From NCBI RefSeq assembly GCF_900143055.1, contig NZ_FRCW01000009.1, positions 62,001 through 126,000 of the forward strand: DNA of 64,000 nt, written 5' to 3'. A program made the position numbers and the translations under genes. Of this stretch, positions 52,727-61,450 are shown in pieces; positions within the stretch are counted from its first letter, which is position 1; each line of letters starts with the position of its first letter. Origin of the DNA: Fibrobacter sp. UWR3 (GTDB lineage: Bacteria; Fibrobacterota; Fibrobacteria; Fibrobacterales; Fibrobacteraceae). Under the pieces are notes generated by a model. That model did no database searches, was not told the DNA's origin, and worked only from the letters and a program-made list of their open reading frames with translations.

Positions 52727-55700
52727 TCCCTTCATGGTACTTCGGATAATTTCTGGCGAGTCGTAATTGTAATAGAAATTAATGCCATAAAAGATTGCCA
52801 CACTAGAGCCGCTTCCCGAAGCGTCCGATGTCACAAAATACGCATTTTCTTTTGTAGTCCACGTCACCGGAGCTGCCGAGAAGCCAAACATATCATCGAA
52901 GTTCGGCCTAGTCAGCCAATCGGTTTCTGCCTTAAGTCCAACGCCAAACGCCCCGTCATTCTTGTATGTCGCATAGCGCGCAAGTTCGTGCCACTCTTCA
53001 AGAGACGGGATATGCCAACCCGCAGGGCAAATCCCCTGCACCGGGGCACACGTTTGCGAAACAACTTCGTCCTTGGTTCCGTGCACTAGGTTCATTGCCG
53101 CATACCAGTAATACAGACGCCCCGTAGCCTCGCAGGAATCAACGTCGTCCGAGCACCCCGTAAGGCCAATCATGTTCGGGGCTGCGAGCGTGTCGTAGTA
53201 GTTCATGTTTTCTGCCATCCACACCTGCTTGCCGATAGTCGTCACGCGGTAGCGGCGGCCGTCACGCGGGTCGGTAATATAGCCACCTTGCTCTTTGACC
53301 GGAGTTCCCCTTGCCGCTAGTTGTTCATCAGAACATTTTTCCCATTGCACATAGCGCGTCGGGTCATTACGTTTATCCTCAATCTTGCCAAAGAAATTAT
53401 AGTGCGGATACGAAACTCTTTGGTAGGCAAGGACAGAATCCGCATTGTAGTCACAAATAACATCGACATCCTTGCCCATTATTTTCTCGTACCCAACTTT
53501 TCCCAAATCCTCAATGTCATCGCAGCCATCCGTCACTTTTTTTGCGAATTCTTCAATAAGCATTTCTATAAGCGAATCTTTCTGTATGCGGGTAAGTACG
53601 TACACACCACCGTTCTCCTTGCAGTAGAAATAATAGCCATAGGCATCCTGTCGATACTCCAGCGTATCGGGATTTGCGCTACAAGCCTCCAGGTTCGATT
53701 CACCGGCAAGGCTAGCGTAGTAATCCGCCTGTCTTTCATTTATCTCCACAAATACATACTTTCCGTCATGCTTTTCGCAATGGAAATAATCGCCATACAA
53801 GGAATCACGCACAAAAGAAAGCGTATCCGTATTCGCATCGCATGTATACCTCGCATTCACATCAGCAAGCCCTTCCAAGTCCCGGCGCTTCCCGTAACCC
53901 AGCGCTTCGTACTGGTACTTCCCGTCAATAAATGCACAGTGGAAATACGTATTCCAGTCCTTATGGCGCGTCTTCTCGAAATAAGGATGTACAAAAAGTT
54001 CGAACGTGTCGGACTCCGCGGTACACTCCGGCAAAGTCTTTAAATACTGCTCGTTCAAATATTTTTCGGCATGGTCGTAATCCGAGTCGTAGAACTTGAG
54101 AATAGTGTTCCTGATTTCGCAATGGTAGTAACGGTTTGTGGTCGTATCGACGATGTACTTTACCGTGTCCGCCAACGATTTACAGGGCGGCATCGAAGCG
54201 ATAAACGCAAGCGAATCCGCAACGCGCTTTGTCGTCTTTTCAAACGTATAGATGCCGTTCCACTTTTTTCTTTTGTCGGTACAGATGTAATATATGGAAT
54301 CGTACATGACAACGCGAAGCGAATCCGTCGCCTTATCGCAAGGGCGCTGTTCCGAAAGGAACCGGAGAGTATCGTTCACGGGCGTCCAGGAATCAAACGT
54401 ACATACGAACTCGGACGAATCCGGCAACATCTTCCGTTTCCAGATATCACCGCTAGTGCAATTTCCCAACATAAAACTCAGCGTATCCGTTCCGTCATTC
54501 CTCCAGCCTCTATTATAGGCGACACATACATAGATGGTATCGCCGAATTTTTTTCTCAGTCTGGTGGAGCCCCTCGGGGCCTCATTCTCAATCAAGGCGT
54601 TGCTACATACTCCTAGTTCATTATCAAGGACCTCCCCCCATGTAGCCTTGACCCACGTGCTCAGGACTCTAGTCGAATCGTACTGTGTCTTGTGCTTGCA
54701 GACATAGAACACCGAGTCCCCATCCGAAACGAAATTCTCCGTACTGATTGCGGTGCAAGGCCCATACAGAAGTTCTTCGGGAGCAAAAGGCCGGTGGAAA
54801 AAATCCCCATTCCCGCGCTTGTCGCAAAGAAGGGAATCTCCATCCAGTTTCGATTTGCCGTTCTTTACATACGAGACTTTTTCGCCCGCCGTCACGCACG
54901 ATTCCAGGCCATAGGCGTTTTCTACAAAGCGCTCTATAAGCCTCCAACTGAATTTATATCCCGACCACTCTGGATTCAGGTCGTACATGCGCATACGCAT
55001 GTTTTGCCAGTTTTTCACGACATAATCCGCAAACTCGACAAGGGCAAGCGAATCCTCGTAGACTCCATCCGCCAAATCCAGCCGGAAATCCTCGATGTTT
55101 TCTACAAAAGAGGAATCCGTATAATTCCGCATGAACAGCGCAAGCAACGAACCGGTTTCGTCGTAGGCCCTTCCGACAGATTCCGCGGGCAGGGATTCCT
55201 GCTTGAACCCGAAATTTTCGATAAATCGCCGCATGGCGAGTTTCTTCGCGACACTGAACGGATAACCCTCGCCCACAAGCGCCTCGACAAGCGGGACTTC
55301 CAGGTGGGTCATCAGGTTCACGTTCGGTTCGGCGATATTCGAAATGTCGCTAACCGCCTCCAGCGTAAGCGGAACTGCTGTCGAATCCAGGAATTTCCAC
55401 TTTCCCTTCACGCGGACCTTCACATAGGGAAACCTATAATCGCGCGTGGGCATCTTGAAAGAGATTTCCCTTCCTGTATTGAGGGTTCCCGTAGCGGAAT
55501 CGTAGGGCGCAAGCGAACTGTCCAGCTGGATAATCCGAATTTTCTCGGGAACGAAGGCGCCGGTATTAGCACTAGAGGGGAACGTTATTTTCCCTTGTAA
55601 AAGGCGTGTCTTCAGCGGATATTCCCCCGAAAGGTCATGCTCCGAGATTGTCGTGTAATCCGTTTCCGCATTCTCGTAGTACGTATCTTCGTAATAGCAG

Positions 55701-55807
55701 CCGCCGGCAACGAGTGCAAAAAGCAAAAGCATACCGGCAACTATATGCACCGAGCCTTTCGCCAAACGGGAGGGGCGACCCGAAATCATCCACAGAAACC
55801 GTAACAT
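52694..55807 (-). CDS. Giant FISUMP lipoprotein with about ten Cys repeat units
   Basis: 1037 residues from ATG 55807 (GAGAGG upstream). Lipobox AGGC near residue 38. N-terminal domain about 60-330 (LKTRLLQGKITFPSSAN; NVNLMTHLEVPLVEALVGEGYPFSVAKKLA). Then about ten units of 45-55 residues, each with two Cys and a pattern C-(3-4)-DTL or DSL, about 15 residues, Y-x-x-C-(5-9)-Y, for example CDANTDTLSFVRDSLYGDYF. The C-terminus is one FISUMP domain with DPRDGRRYRVTTIGKQVWMAEN and SVRCVKD. Such a repeat chain should be disulfide-linked outside the cell. Overlaps the small lipoprotein gene upstream by 22 bases. Confidence 0.8.
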   Translation of the reverse strand: MLRFLWMISGRPSRLAKGSVHIVAGMLLLFALVAGGCYYEDTYYENAETDYTTISEHDLSGEYPLKTRLLQGKITFPSSANTGAFVPEKIRIIQLDSSLAPYDSATGTLNTGREISFKMPTRDYRFPYVKVRVKGKWKFLDSTAVPLTLEAVSDISNIAEPNVNLMTHLEVPLVEALVGEGYPFSVAKKLAMRRFIENFGFKQESLPAESVGRAYDETGSLLALFMRNYTDSSFVENIEDFRLDLADGVYEDSLALVEFADYVVKNWQNMRMRMYDLNPEWSGYKFSWRLIERFVENAYGLESCVTAGEKVSYVKNGKSKLDGDSLLCDKRGNGDFFHRPFAPEELLYGPCTAISTENFVSDGDSVFYVCKHKTQYDSTRVLSTWVKATWGEVLDNELGVCSNALIENEAPRGSTRLRKKFGDTIYVCVAYNRGWRNDGTDTLSFMLGNCTSGDIWKRKMLPDSSEFVCTFDSWTPVNDTLRFLSEQRPCDKATDSLRVVMYDSIYYICTDKRKKWNGIYTFEKTTKRVADSLAFIASMPPCKSLADTVKYIVDTTTNRYYHCEIRNTILKFYDSDYDHAEKYLNEQYLKTLPECTAESDTFELFVHPYFEKTRHKDWNTYFHCAFIDGKYQYEALGYGKRRDLEGLADVNARYTCDANTDTLSFVRDSLYGDYFHCEKHDGKYVFVEINERQADYYASLAGESNLEACSANPDTLEYRQDAYGYYFYCKENGGVYVLTRIQKDSLIEMLIEEFAKKVTDGCDDIEDLGKVGYEKIMGKDVDVICDYNADSVLAYQRVSYPHYNFFGKIEDKRNDPTRYVQWEKCSDEQLAARGTPVKEQGGYITDPRDGRRYRVTTIGKQVWMAENMNYYDTLAAPNMIGLTGCSDDVDSCEATGRLYYWYAAMNLVHGTKDEVVSQTCAPVQGICPAGWHIPSLEEWHELARYATYKNDGAFGVGLKAETDWLTRPNFDDMFGFSAAPVTWTTKENAYFVTSDASGSGSSVAIFYGINFYYNYDSPEIIRSTMKGRSYSVRCVKD

Positions 55808-56460
55808 ATCGCATCCCTCTCGAGACAAGTTTCCGAGCCCCTCTGCACATCCATGTCAAGTTTTATTTCGTCGTCATCCACAACTACATGAAAAAAATAT
55901 TCCTTCGTCACGTCGCAATCGTATCCGTGTTCCCGCACATAGAATTTTTCCTTGGGTTCGGATATTTCGAATTTATCCTTCTTTATCAGCCTGGTATAGG
56001 AATAGTCTTCGTTGTGAACGACAACCTGTTCGGCGTTCTTGCATCCATAATCGGTACAGCCGTAAATATCCACGAAAAGAGATTGTCCAATTCCGCGTGC
56101 ATACCAGTCGTATTGATCGCTTGTGTTCTTGTACTGCAGGCCAAGCTTTATAGACAGCGCCTCGGCCGAATTCTCAAAACTAGCGGTCACGGAGATAATC
56201 TGGATTGTAGAATCCTTGGCCGGGAGTTTCTTTATCTTTTTAGACGAAGGCTTGTATCCATTAAAATTGAAGGCCGAGATGCTATCGGATTCGGCAAAGG
56301 CGATAATGGCAGAATCGGCACCAGGCCAATAGGCCGAATCGAAAGTCACCCTGTCCAATTTATCCGTAGTGCTGTAGTAATCATACGCAGACCCACACCC
56401 TTCAAGAACAAGGGCAAAAAGCACCAGGCACAAACAGGGTATTATCTCCATTCTTTTCAT
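55786..56460 (-). CDS. Small lipoprotein of the FISUMP cluster
   Basis: 224 residues. Lipobox LEGC near residue 22. The mature part has no family I know; it contains six Cys in the second half (DIYGCTDYGCKN, GYDCDV, ETCLERDAICYGFCG), likely disulfides, and a long segment of polar beta-like residues. TATATT lies seven bases before the ATG without an SD. Its end overlaps the FISUMP gene start by 22 bases, so the two are translated together. Confidence 0.6.
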   Translation of the reverse strand: MKRMEIIPCLCLVLFALVLEGCGSAYDYYSTTDKLDRVTFDSAYWPGADSAIIAFAESDSISAFNFNGYKPSSKKIKKLPAKDSTIQIISVTASFENSAEALSIKLGLQYKNTSDQYDWYARGIGQSLFVDIYGCTDYGCKNAEQVVVHNEDYSYTRLIKKDKFEISEPKEKFYVREHGYDCDVTKEYFFHVVVDDDEIKLDMDVQRGSETCLERDAICYGFCG

Positions 56461-56491
56461 CGCCTATAATATAAATTCGTCACGAGTGTTT

Positions 56492-56835
56492 TCAAAACTC
56501 TCGGGTAGTTTTTCCGACGAAATAGCACAGCAGGGAGACAAAAAGCCCCATTCTGAACCTCTTTTTTAGTATATCCGTCTTGCCATACGGAAGGACTGCC
56601 GAGTCATTGAGCCTATACAACACAAAATCGTCCTTGCGACATTTTATTTCCCGTCACGTTTCTTGCGGGCCTTGTACGTAAAGAATACTTCCTTCTCCGG
56701 GGCATTTTCTATTTGAGAACCGGAAGGTTCTGCCCCCTCGTCAGGCTTCTCTTTTTCTACCGGCTTTGCAGCCCCGCACCACGGGCACTGCGGCTCGTAG
56801 TAGTTATACCTTTCTCCACATTCCGGACAAATCAT
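56492..56835 (-). pseudogene. Broken copy of the zinc-ribbon membrane gene
   Basis: 63 residues from ATG 56835 (MICPECGERYNYYEPQCPWC... to KKRDGK) end in a TAA. Immediately after, in another frame, the C-terminal domain of the intact gene resumes (IKCRKDDFVLYRLNDSAVLP, PYGKTDILKKRF) up to a TGA at 56492-56494. The two membrane helices are missing. A deletion with a frame change best explains this. Confidence 0.75.
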
Positions 56836-56886
56836 CTACTGCTCCCTAGCCCGCTAGTCCTTCACGCAGCGCACGGAATACGAGCG
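56715..56886. repeat. 172-base duplication, copy 2
   Basis: See copy 1 at 52555-52726. Only four mismatches in 172, so the exchange or duplication is recent compared with the rest of the genes. Confidence 0.9.
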
Positions 56887-59778
56887 GCTCACCTCATCCG
56901 TGAATATTGTCGGATTGTCGCCACCATAGGTAAACCGGATTCCAAGAGGTTGCCGGTTGGTAAGATTCGTAATAACATCTGCGGCAGCAAAATAGGCCCT
57001 TTCGTCGGTAGTCCACGTCACGGGCGATGCAGAAAATCCGAACAAATCCCCAGACCAGTTAATGCGATAGCTCCAGCCATCCTTGCCCTTCAAGCCGCCA
57101 CCGTAACCCGCACCGTCATTGTAGTACGAAACATACTGGAACAGTTGCGACCATTCTTCTACCGTGGGGATATGCCACCCGGCGGGGCATATTCCCTGCA
57201 CCGGCAGGCAAAGGTTCTCTTTCACAATTTCCTGGTCAAAATAGTTCGGGACACCAACCGCGGCATACCAGTAGTAAAGCCTTCCCGTCGCTTCGCACTG
57301 TTCCGCATCGCTTGCGCACCCTTGCGGGTCTGTCATGTTCGGGTTCGCCACCGGGTCGTAGTAATTCAGGTTTTCCGCCATCCACGTCTGCTTGCCGATA
57401 GTCACCACGCGGTAACTGCGGCTGTCACGCGGGTCCGTAATGTAGCCATCATGCGCTTCTATCGGAGCACCACGCGCCGCAAGCACATCCTCGCTGCAAG
57501 CATCAATCTTCACGCCTTTCTCGCCGACGTTCTTCCTTGCAGTATACTGGCCGTAATACGCTTCGTCCACCCGCATCATCACAAAGTTCGCATTCGTATC
57601 GTAGTCACATACAAAGTAATACTTATTCGACATGAAATTATTCTTGTCGCTCCTCCATCTTGCGACAGTAGCATCGCAGGGTTCAAGTTTCGCCATATAC
57701 TGGTCGGCAAGCATGTCAGCCAAGGCCTTTTCCTCAATTGGTTCCAAGTGGTATTCGCCACCAGTCTCGACGCAGTAATACAAATACCCGTAAGCATCCC
57801 TCGTGTAGTGTATTTCTTCGCCTGCATCATTACAGAAACTGGACTCCCTCGCCTCCCTCATGCTCTCGTAGCGTTTCAGGTCCCAATAGTCCACCTGTCC
57901 ATAACCGTACTTGCCGTCGACATTCGAGCAATGGTAGAACACATTTACCGTAGATTCATACCTTGTGACGTTATACGGGCAATCGATAATTTCGAGCGTA
58001 TCAGACTCGGCGTTACAGGCAGGGAGCGTTTTCACAAACTCGCCGCACATGGCCTGCCTGCCTGCCTTTTCGTCGACCTCGTAGTACTGGTACTTATCAT
58101 CTCTGGTTTCGCAATGGTAAAAGTGGTTGCCAGTCGAGTCGTACACGTACTGGTACGCATTCACCGGATTGCACGGTTCCTGCATTGCGATAAACGCAAG
58201 CGAATCGGCGACACCACTCGAAACCCCCTTGAAGGAATATATTGCAGGCATATCGCCAATCTTCACATCGTCACACCTGTAATAGAACAGGTCGCTATAA
58301 GAGAACGAACGCAGGGCATCCGTTTCCCTATTGCACTTGCGCTGCTCCGCAAGGAACTTATTGATATCGTTCGCAGGGCTCCACCGCATGCTCAGGGAAT
58401 CGTGCGTACAGACATATTCCGAAGAATCCGGCATGCGCCCGAGCGTCCAGACGCTACCCGTATCGCATTCGCCCAGGTAGAAACCGACAGTATCCTGGCT
58501 CTCGTAATTCCAGGAATACGTGTCGTCCGAAACCACGTGTTCGCAGACGAATATCGAGTCGTGGAACAAGGACTTTTGGCCCAAGTTTTCGGAATGGCAT
58601 GCGCCAAAGTGATAATTCCGGATAAACTCGTCGTCCGCTACTTCCCACCCGTTCTTGAATTCCATGCGGCGACCATCCGCAGACAACCCGAACGAGGCAT
58701 AATTGCCGGTGCACTTGTAAGAAAGTCTCTCGCTTACCTTTTCCAGCCGAGGAGTGCTACCGACAATGCAGGGGCCAAACTGTTTCTCCAAATCGGTCAG
58801 GAACCTCCTGAAATACACGAGCGAGTCATTCTTGTTAAGGACTGCATCGCATACCAGCGAATCCTTGTAATAAGAGGATCTGGAGTTTGCAACCGAATCG
58901 ACCTTACCCAGGCGGTCCTTGCAGTCCGGGAGCCCGAAGGCTTCTTCAACCATGCGTTCAAAGAACTTCCACTTGTTAACGCCAGCGGTTGAATCCAGCT
59001 TATCCAGCAGGGAATCTACACTCAGCCATCTATTGACAATGAACTCGGCAAACTCGATGTTTTTATCAGTATCGTCGATACTCCCATCCGAGAGGTCTTC
59101 TTTCAGGTAGGACTTGTTTTGGGCAAAGCTACTTTCCGACAGGCCTCGCAACAAGTATGCGTACAGCCCGGCAACTTCCTCGAACGGGCGCGCATACAAT
59201 TCTGCAGGGAGCGTATCCTGCTCCGTAAAGTGAAACGCCTTCGCCACATCCTGCATGGCCTTCTTTTTCGCCTCGCTGAACGAGTAGCCCTCTGACACGA
59301 ATTCCCAAATCATCGGGACTTCGATATCCGTCATCAGGTCAATCCTCGGATTTTCTACTTCCGAAATATCCGTTATCACGGAGAAATAAATTCTGTTCGC
59401 CGTGGTGGGCCACATGATGCGTGTAGCATAGGACAGCGAGACTGCTACGTAGGGAGACTTGTAATCGTGAGCAGGGAATTCGAACTCGCTCCGGCTGGCA
59501 TCGACAGGGGAACCTTCCACCGAGTCAATTACATAGAGCGAGGAATCAAGCACATAGGCTACGGCTCGTGAATCCGGGATAAACCATGCATTGGGAGCCA
59601 TGTTCCGCACGCGGAACGACTTGCCTACCAGGGCGTAGTCTTCAGGAGTCGCTTCGTCCTCGATTATCGAGTCTACGCCCGCGCGGTTATAGTCCGAACC
59701 GCCGTCACAGCCCATAAGGCATAACGCGCCTAGAACGAGCGGCAGGCTGGCGGCATATGCGAACTTGAACAAATTCAT
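56854..59778 (-). CDS. Giant FISUMP lipoprotein, second copy of the cluster
   Basis: 974 residues from ATG 59778. Lipobox LMGC near residue 23. N-terminal domain as in the neighbouring giant (FRVRNMAPNAWFIPDS; NPRIDLMTDIEVPMIWEFVSEGYSFSEAKKKAM). Several two-Cys units follow (for example CNAESDTLEIIDCPYNV, CDAVLNKNDSLVYF). FISUMP domain at the end: DPRDSRSYRVVTIGKQTWMAENLNYY, GWHIPTVEEWSQLF, FGFSASPVTWTTD and SVRCVKD. The zinc-ribbon pseudogene follows 18 bases downstream, as in the other cluster. TATATT lies seven bases before the ATG; no SD. Confidence 0.85.
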   Translation of the reverse strand: MNLFKFAYAASLPLVLGALCLMGCDGGSDYNRAGVDSIIEDEATPEDYALVGKSFRVRNMAPNAWFIPDSRAVAYVLDSSLYVIDSVEGSPVDASRSEFEFPAHDYKSPYVAVSLSYATRIMWPTTANRIYFSVITDISEVENPRIDLMTDIEVPMIWEFVSEGYSFSEAKKKAMQDVAKAFHFTEQDTLPAELYARPFEEVAGLYAYLLRGLSESSFAQNKSYLKEDLSDGSIDDTDKNIEFAEFIVNRWLSVDSLLDKLDSTAGVNKWKFFERMVEEAFGLPDCKDRLGKVDSVANSRSSYYKDSLVCDAVLNKNDSLVYFRRFLTDLEKQFGPCIVGSTPRLEKVSERLSYKCTGNYASFGLSADGRRMEFKNGWEVADDEFIRNYHFGACHSENLGQKSLFHDSIFVCEHVVSDDTYSWNYESQDTVGFYLGECDTGSVWTLGRMPDSSEYVCTHDSLSMRWSPANDINKFLAEQRKCNRETDALRSFSYSDLFYYRCDDVKIGDMPAIYSFKGVSSGVADSLAFIAMQEPCNPVNAYQYVYDSTGNHFYHCETRDDKYQYYEVDEKAGRQAMCGEFVKTLPACNAESDTLEIIDCPYNVTRYESTVNVFYHCSNVDGKYGYGQVDYWDLKRYESMREARESSFCNDAGEEIHYTRDAYGYLYYCVETGGEYHLEPIEEKALADMLADQYMAKLEPCDATVARWRSDKNNFMSNKYYFVCDYDTNANFVMMRVDEAYYGQYTARKNVGEKGVKIDACSEDVLAARGAPIEAHDGYITDPRDSRSYRVVTIGKQTWMAENLNYYDPVANPNMTDPQGCASDAEQCEATGRLYYWYAAVGVPNYFDQEIVKENLCLPVQGICPAGWHIPTVEEWSQLFQYVSYYNDGAGYGGGLKGKDGWSYRINWSGDLFGFSASPVTWTTDERAYFAAADVITNLTNRQPLGIRFTYGGDNPTIFTDEVSRSYSVRCVKD

Positions 59779-59897
59779 CGTTATAAATATAGATTCTAAT
59801 GTTTGAAAAAGCGCACGGGTCGCCCGTATTCCCGACAAAACGTAAAGTTATGCGACAAGGGAGGGTTTCCAACCCTCCCTAAGACCCTCCCGGAAAC

Positions 59898-59925
59898 AAA
59901 AAAAGATCCCCGCCTACGCGGGGAT
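59898..59925 (-). terminator. REP-like element acting as terminator of the nuo operon
   Basis: GATCCCCGCCTACGCGGGGAT stem at 59905-59925 with an A run at 59898-59904, which is a T run on the minus strand. It closes nuoN. Confidence 0.75.
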
Positions 59926-59974
59926 GACAAGACTCACGCAAAGGCGAGCCTAAAGGTCTTTTTTACAGGTTTCG

Positions 59975-61450
59975 CTAGCCGAGCAGCGCCTTGCCGGGGA
60001 ACATGCTCATGGCGATGAGGGCAATCGCAGAAATTGCCACCGCAAACTTGAGCATGTAGGTGAACGCGGCCTGGGACTTGCAACAGCAGCACTTGCACTC
60101 GCCTTCCGCCTTCACGGGCATAAACAGCACGTAGGCAATGCGCAGGTAGTACACCGCCGCCACCAGCGAAAGCACGAAGGCGAATATCGCAATGGCGCCA
60201 TGGCCCGCGGCGAACACGTCGGTAAAGAGCGCGAACTTCGCGAGGAAGCCTGCAACAGGCGGGAGACCGGCGAGGCTAGCGAGGCAAACCGTAGCGCCGA
60301 GCGCCACGAACGGATGCTTGCGGCCTGCACCCTGCAGGTCTTCGAGATTTTCCTTGCGGTCACCCTTGCCCGAAAGGTAGGCAACCCCCGTAAGGGCACC
60401 CGCACTCGCAACGGCGTAGGTCACCAAGAAGTAGAACATTGCACCGAGCTGCACCGTACCGTTCTTCAGGTAGCTCGGAACCAGGAGGCCGAGTACAATG
60501 AAGCCCGCGTTCATCACGGCAGAGAACGCGAGGATACGGCGAATGGACTTCTGGGCAAGGCCGCTAAACGCACCGACAAGAATCGAGAGCACGGCGACAA
60601 TCACCACCAGGTAGAAAACCGGCTTGGACTGCCCTGCGGCAGTAACCTGTTCGGAGAGGTTCCAGGCACCGGCGACACCGGCGCGGGTAACGAGCATGCC
60701 GAGCCACACGGAACCGAGAGCGGCGAGCGCCCCCACCTTCACGACGGCAGCCATGAAGCCCGTGACCGCGACAGAAGCACCCGTATAGACGTCAGCCACC
60801 CAGTAGTGCACCGGAGCGGCGCCCGCCTTGAACAGGAGCCCGAAAATAGTGAGCAGAATGCCAATCGCATAGATGGGTTCACGGCCCTGCAGAATCAGCG
60901 CACTGAAGTGAGTCGTGCCGGTCGCACCGTAAACGAGCGCCACACCGTAGAGGAATATGGCACTGAAGATGGAGCCCGAAACGAAGTACTTGAACACGCC
61001 TTCACCCGCGTTAGTATCCTTGCGGCGGATACCCACCAGGGCGTACACCGGGAAGCTCGTGAGTTCCATGGCGATAAACAGGGCGACAAAATCAATCGCC
61101 TGAGTCATGAGGAGTGCGCCGGTCGAAGCGAGCAGCATGAGCCCGTAGGCCTCGCCACCCTTGTGGCCTTCGTGACCGAGGGTCCACTGCAGGCCCGAAA
61201 CGCCGAGCAGCGTGCAAAGCAGCACGGCAAGCCCGAGCAGGCGACGGACCGGGTCCATGGCGAACAGGTCGTGGCACGTATCGGTTGTCACGAGCGCGAA
61301 AGACGCCATGCCCAGAGCCACGAATACGGCAGCAAACCAGGGGATAATCTTGTGCTTGTTGTCGTCCTTAAGGAACGGTTCCATCACCAGGGTAGCGAGG
61401 GCACCGAGAGCGACAACGATTACCGGGAAAAAGTTGACGATACTAGTCAT
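59975..61450 (-). CDS. nuoN: NADH-quinone oxidoreductase subunit N
   Basis: 491 residues, about 14 membrane helices, an antiporter-like proton pump subunit of complex I. Family features: AIDFVALFIAMELTSFPVYALVG (Glu of the proton path), FKYFVSGSIFSAIFLYG, FGLLFKAGAAPVHYWVADVYTGA (Lys and His of the channel), LAQKSIRRILAFSAVMNAGF. A loop near residue 460 (EGECKCCCCKS) has five Cys in six residues, which I have not seen in NuoN. Overlaps nuoM by eight bases, so translation is coupled. Confidence 0.92.
   Translation of the reverse strand: MTSIVNFFPVIVVALGALATLVMEPFLKDDNKHKIIPWFAAVFVALGMASFALVTTDTCHDLFAMDPVRRLLGLAVLLCTLLGVSGLQWTLGHEGHKGGEAYGLMLLASTGALLMTQAIDFVALFIAMELTSFPVYALVGIRRKDTNAGEGVFKYFVSGSIFSAIFLYGVALVYGATGTTHFSALILQGREPIYAIGILLTIFGLLFKAGAAPVHYWVADVYTGASVAVTGFMAAVVKVGALAALGSVWLGMLVTRAGVAGAWNLSEQVTAAGQSKPVFYLVVIVAVLSILVGAFSGLAQKSIRRILAFSAVMNAGFIVLGLLVPSYLKNGTVQLGAMFYFLVTYAVASAGALTGVAYLSGKGDRKENLEDLQGAGRKHPFVALGATVCLASLAGLPPVAGFLAKFALFTDVFAAGHGAIAIFAFVLSLVAAVYYLRIAYVLFMPVKAEGECKCCCCKSQAAFTYMLKFAVAISAIALIAMSMFPGKALLG

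Noticed and set aside
56713-58992. A 759-codon plus-strand frame opposite the FISUMP giant
   Set aside because: It is rich in Arg, His, Ile and Val without any motif; the minus-strand gene has a lipobox and a FISUMP domain.
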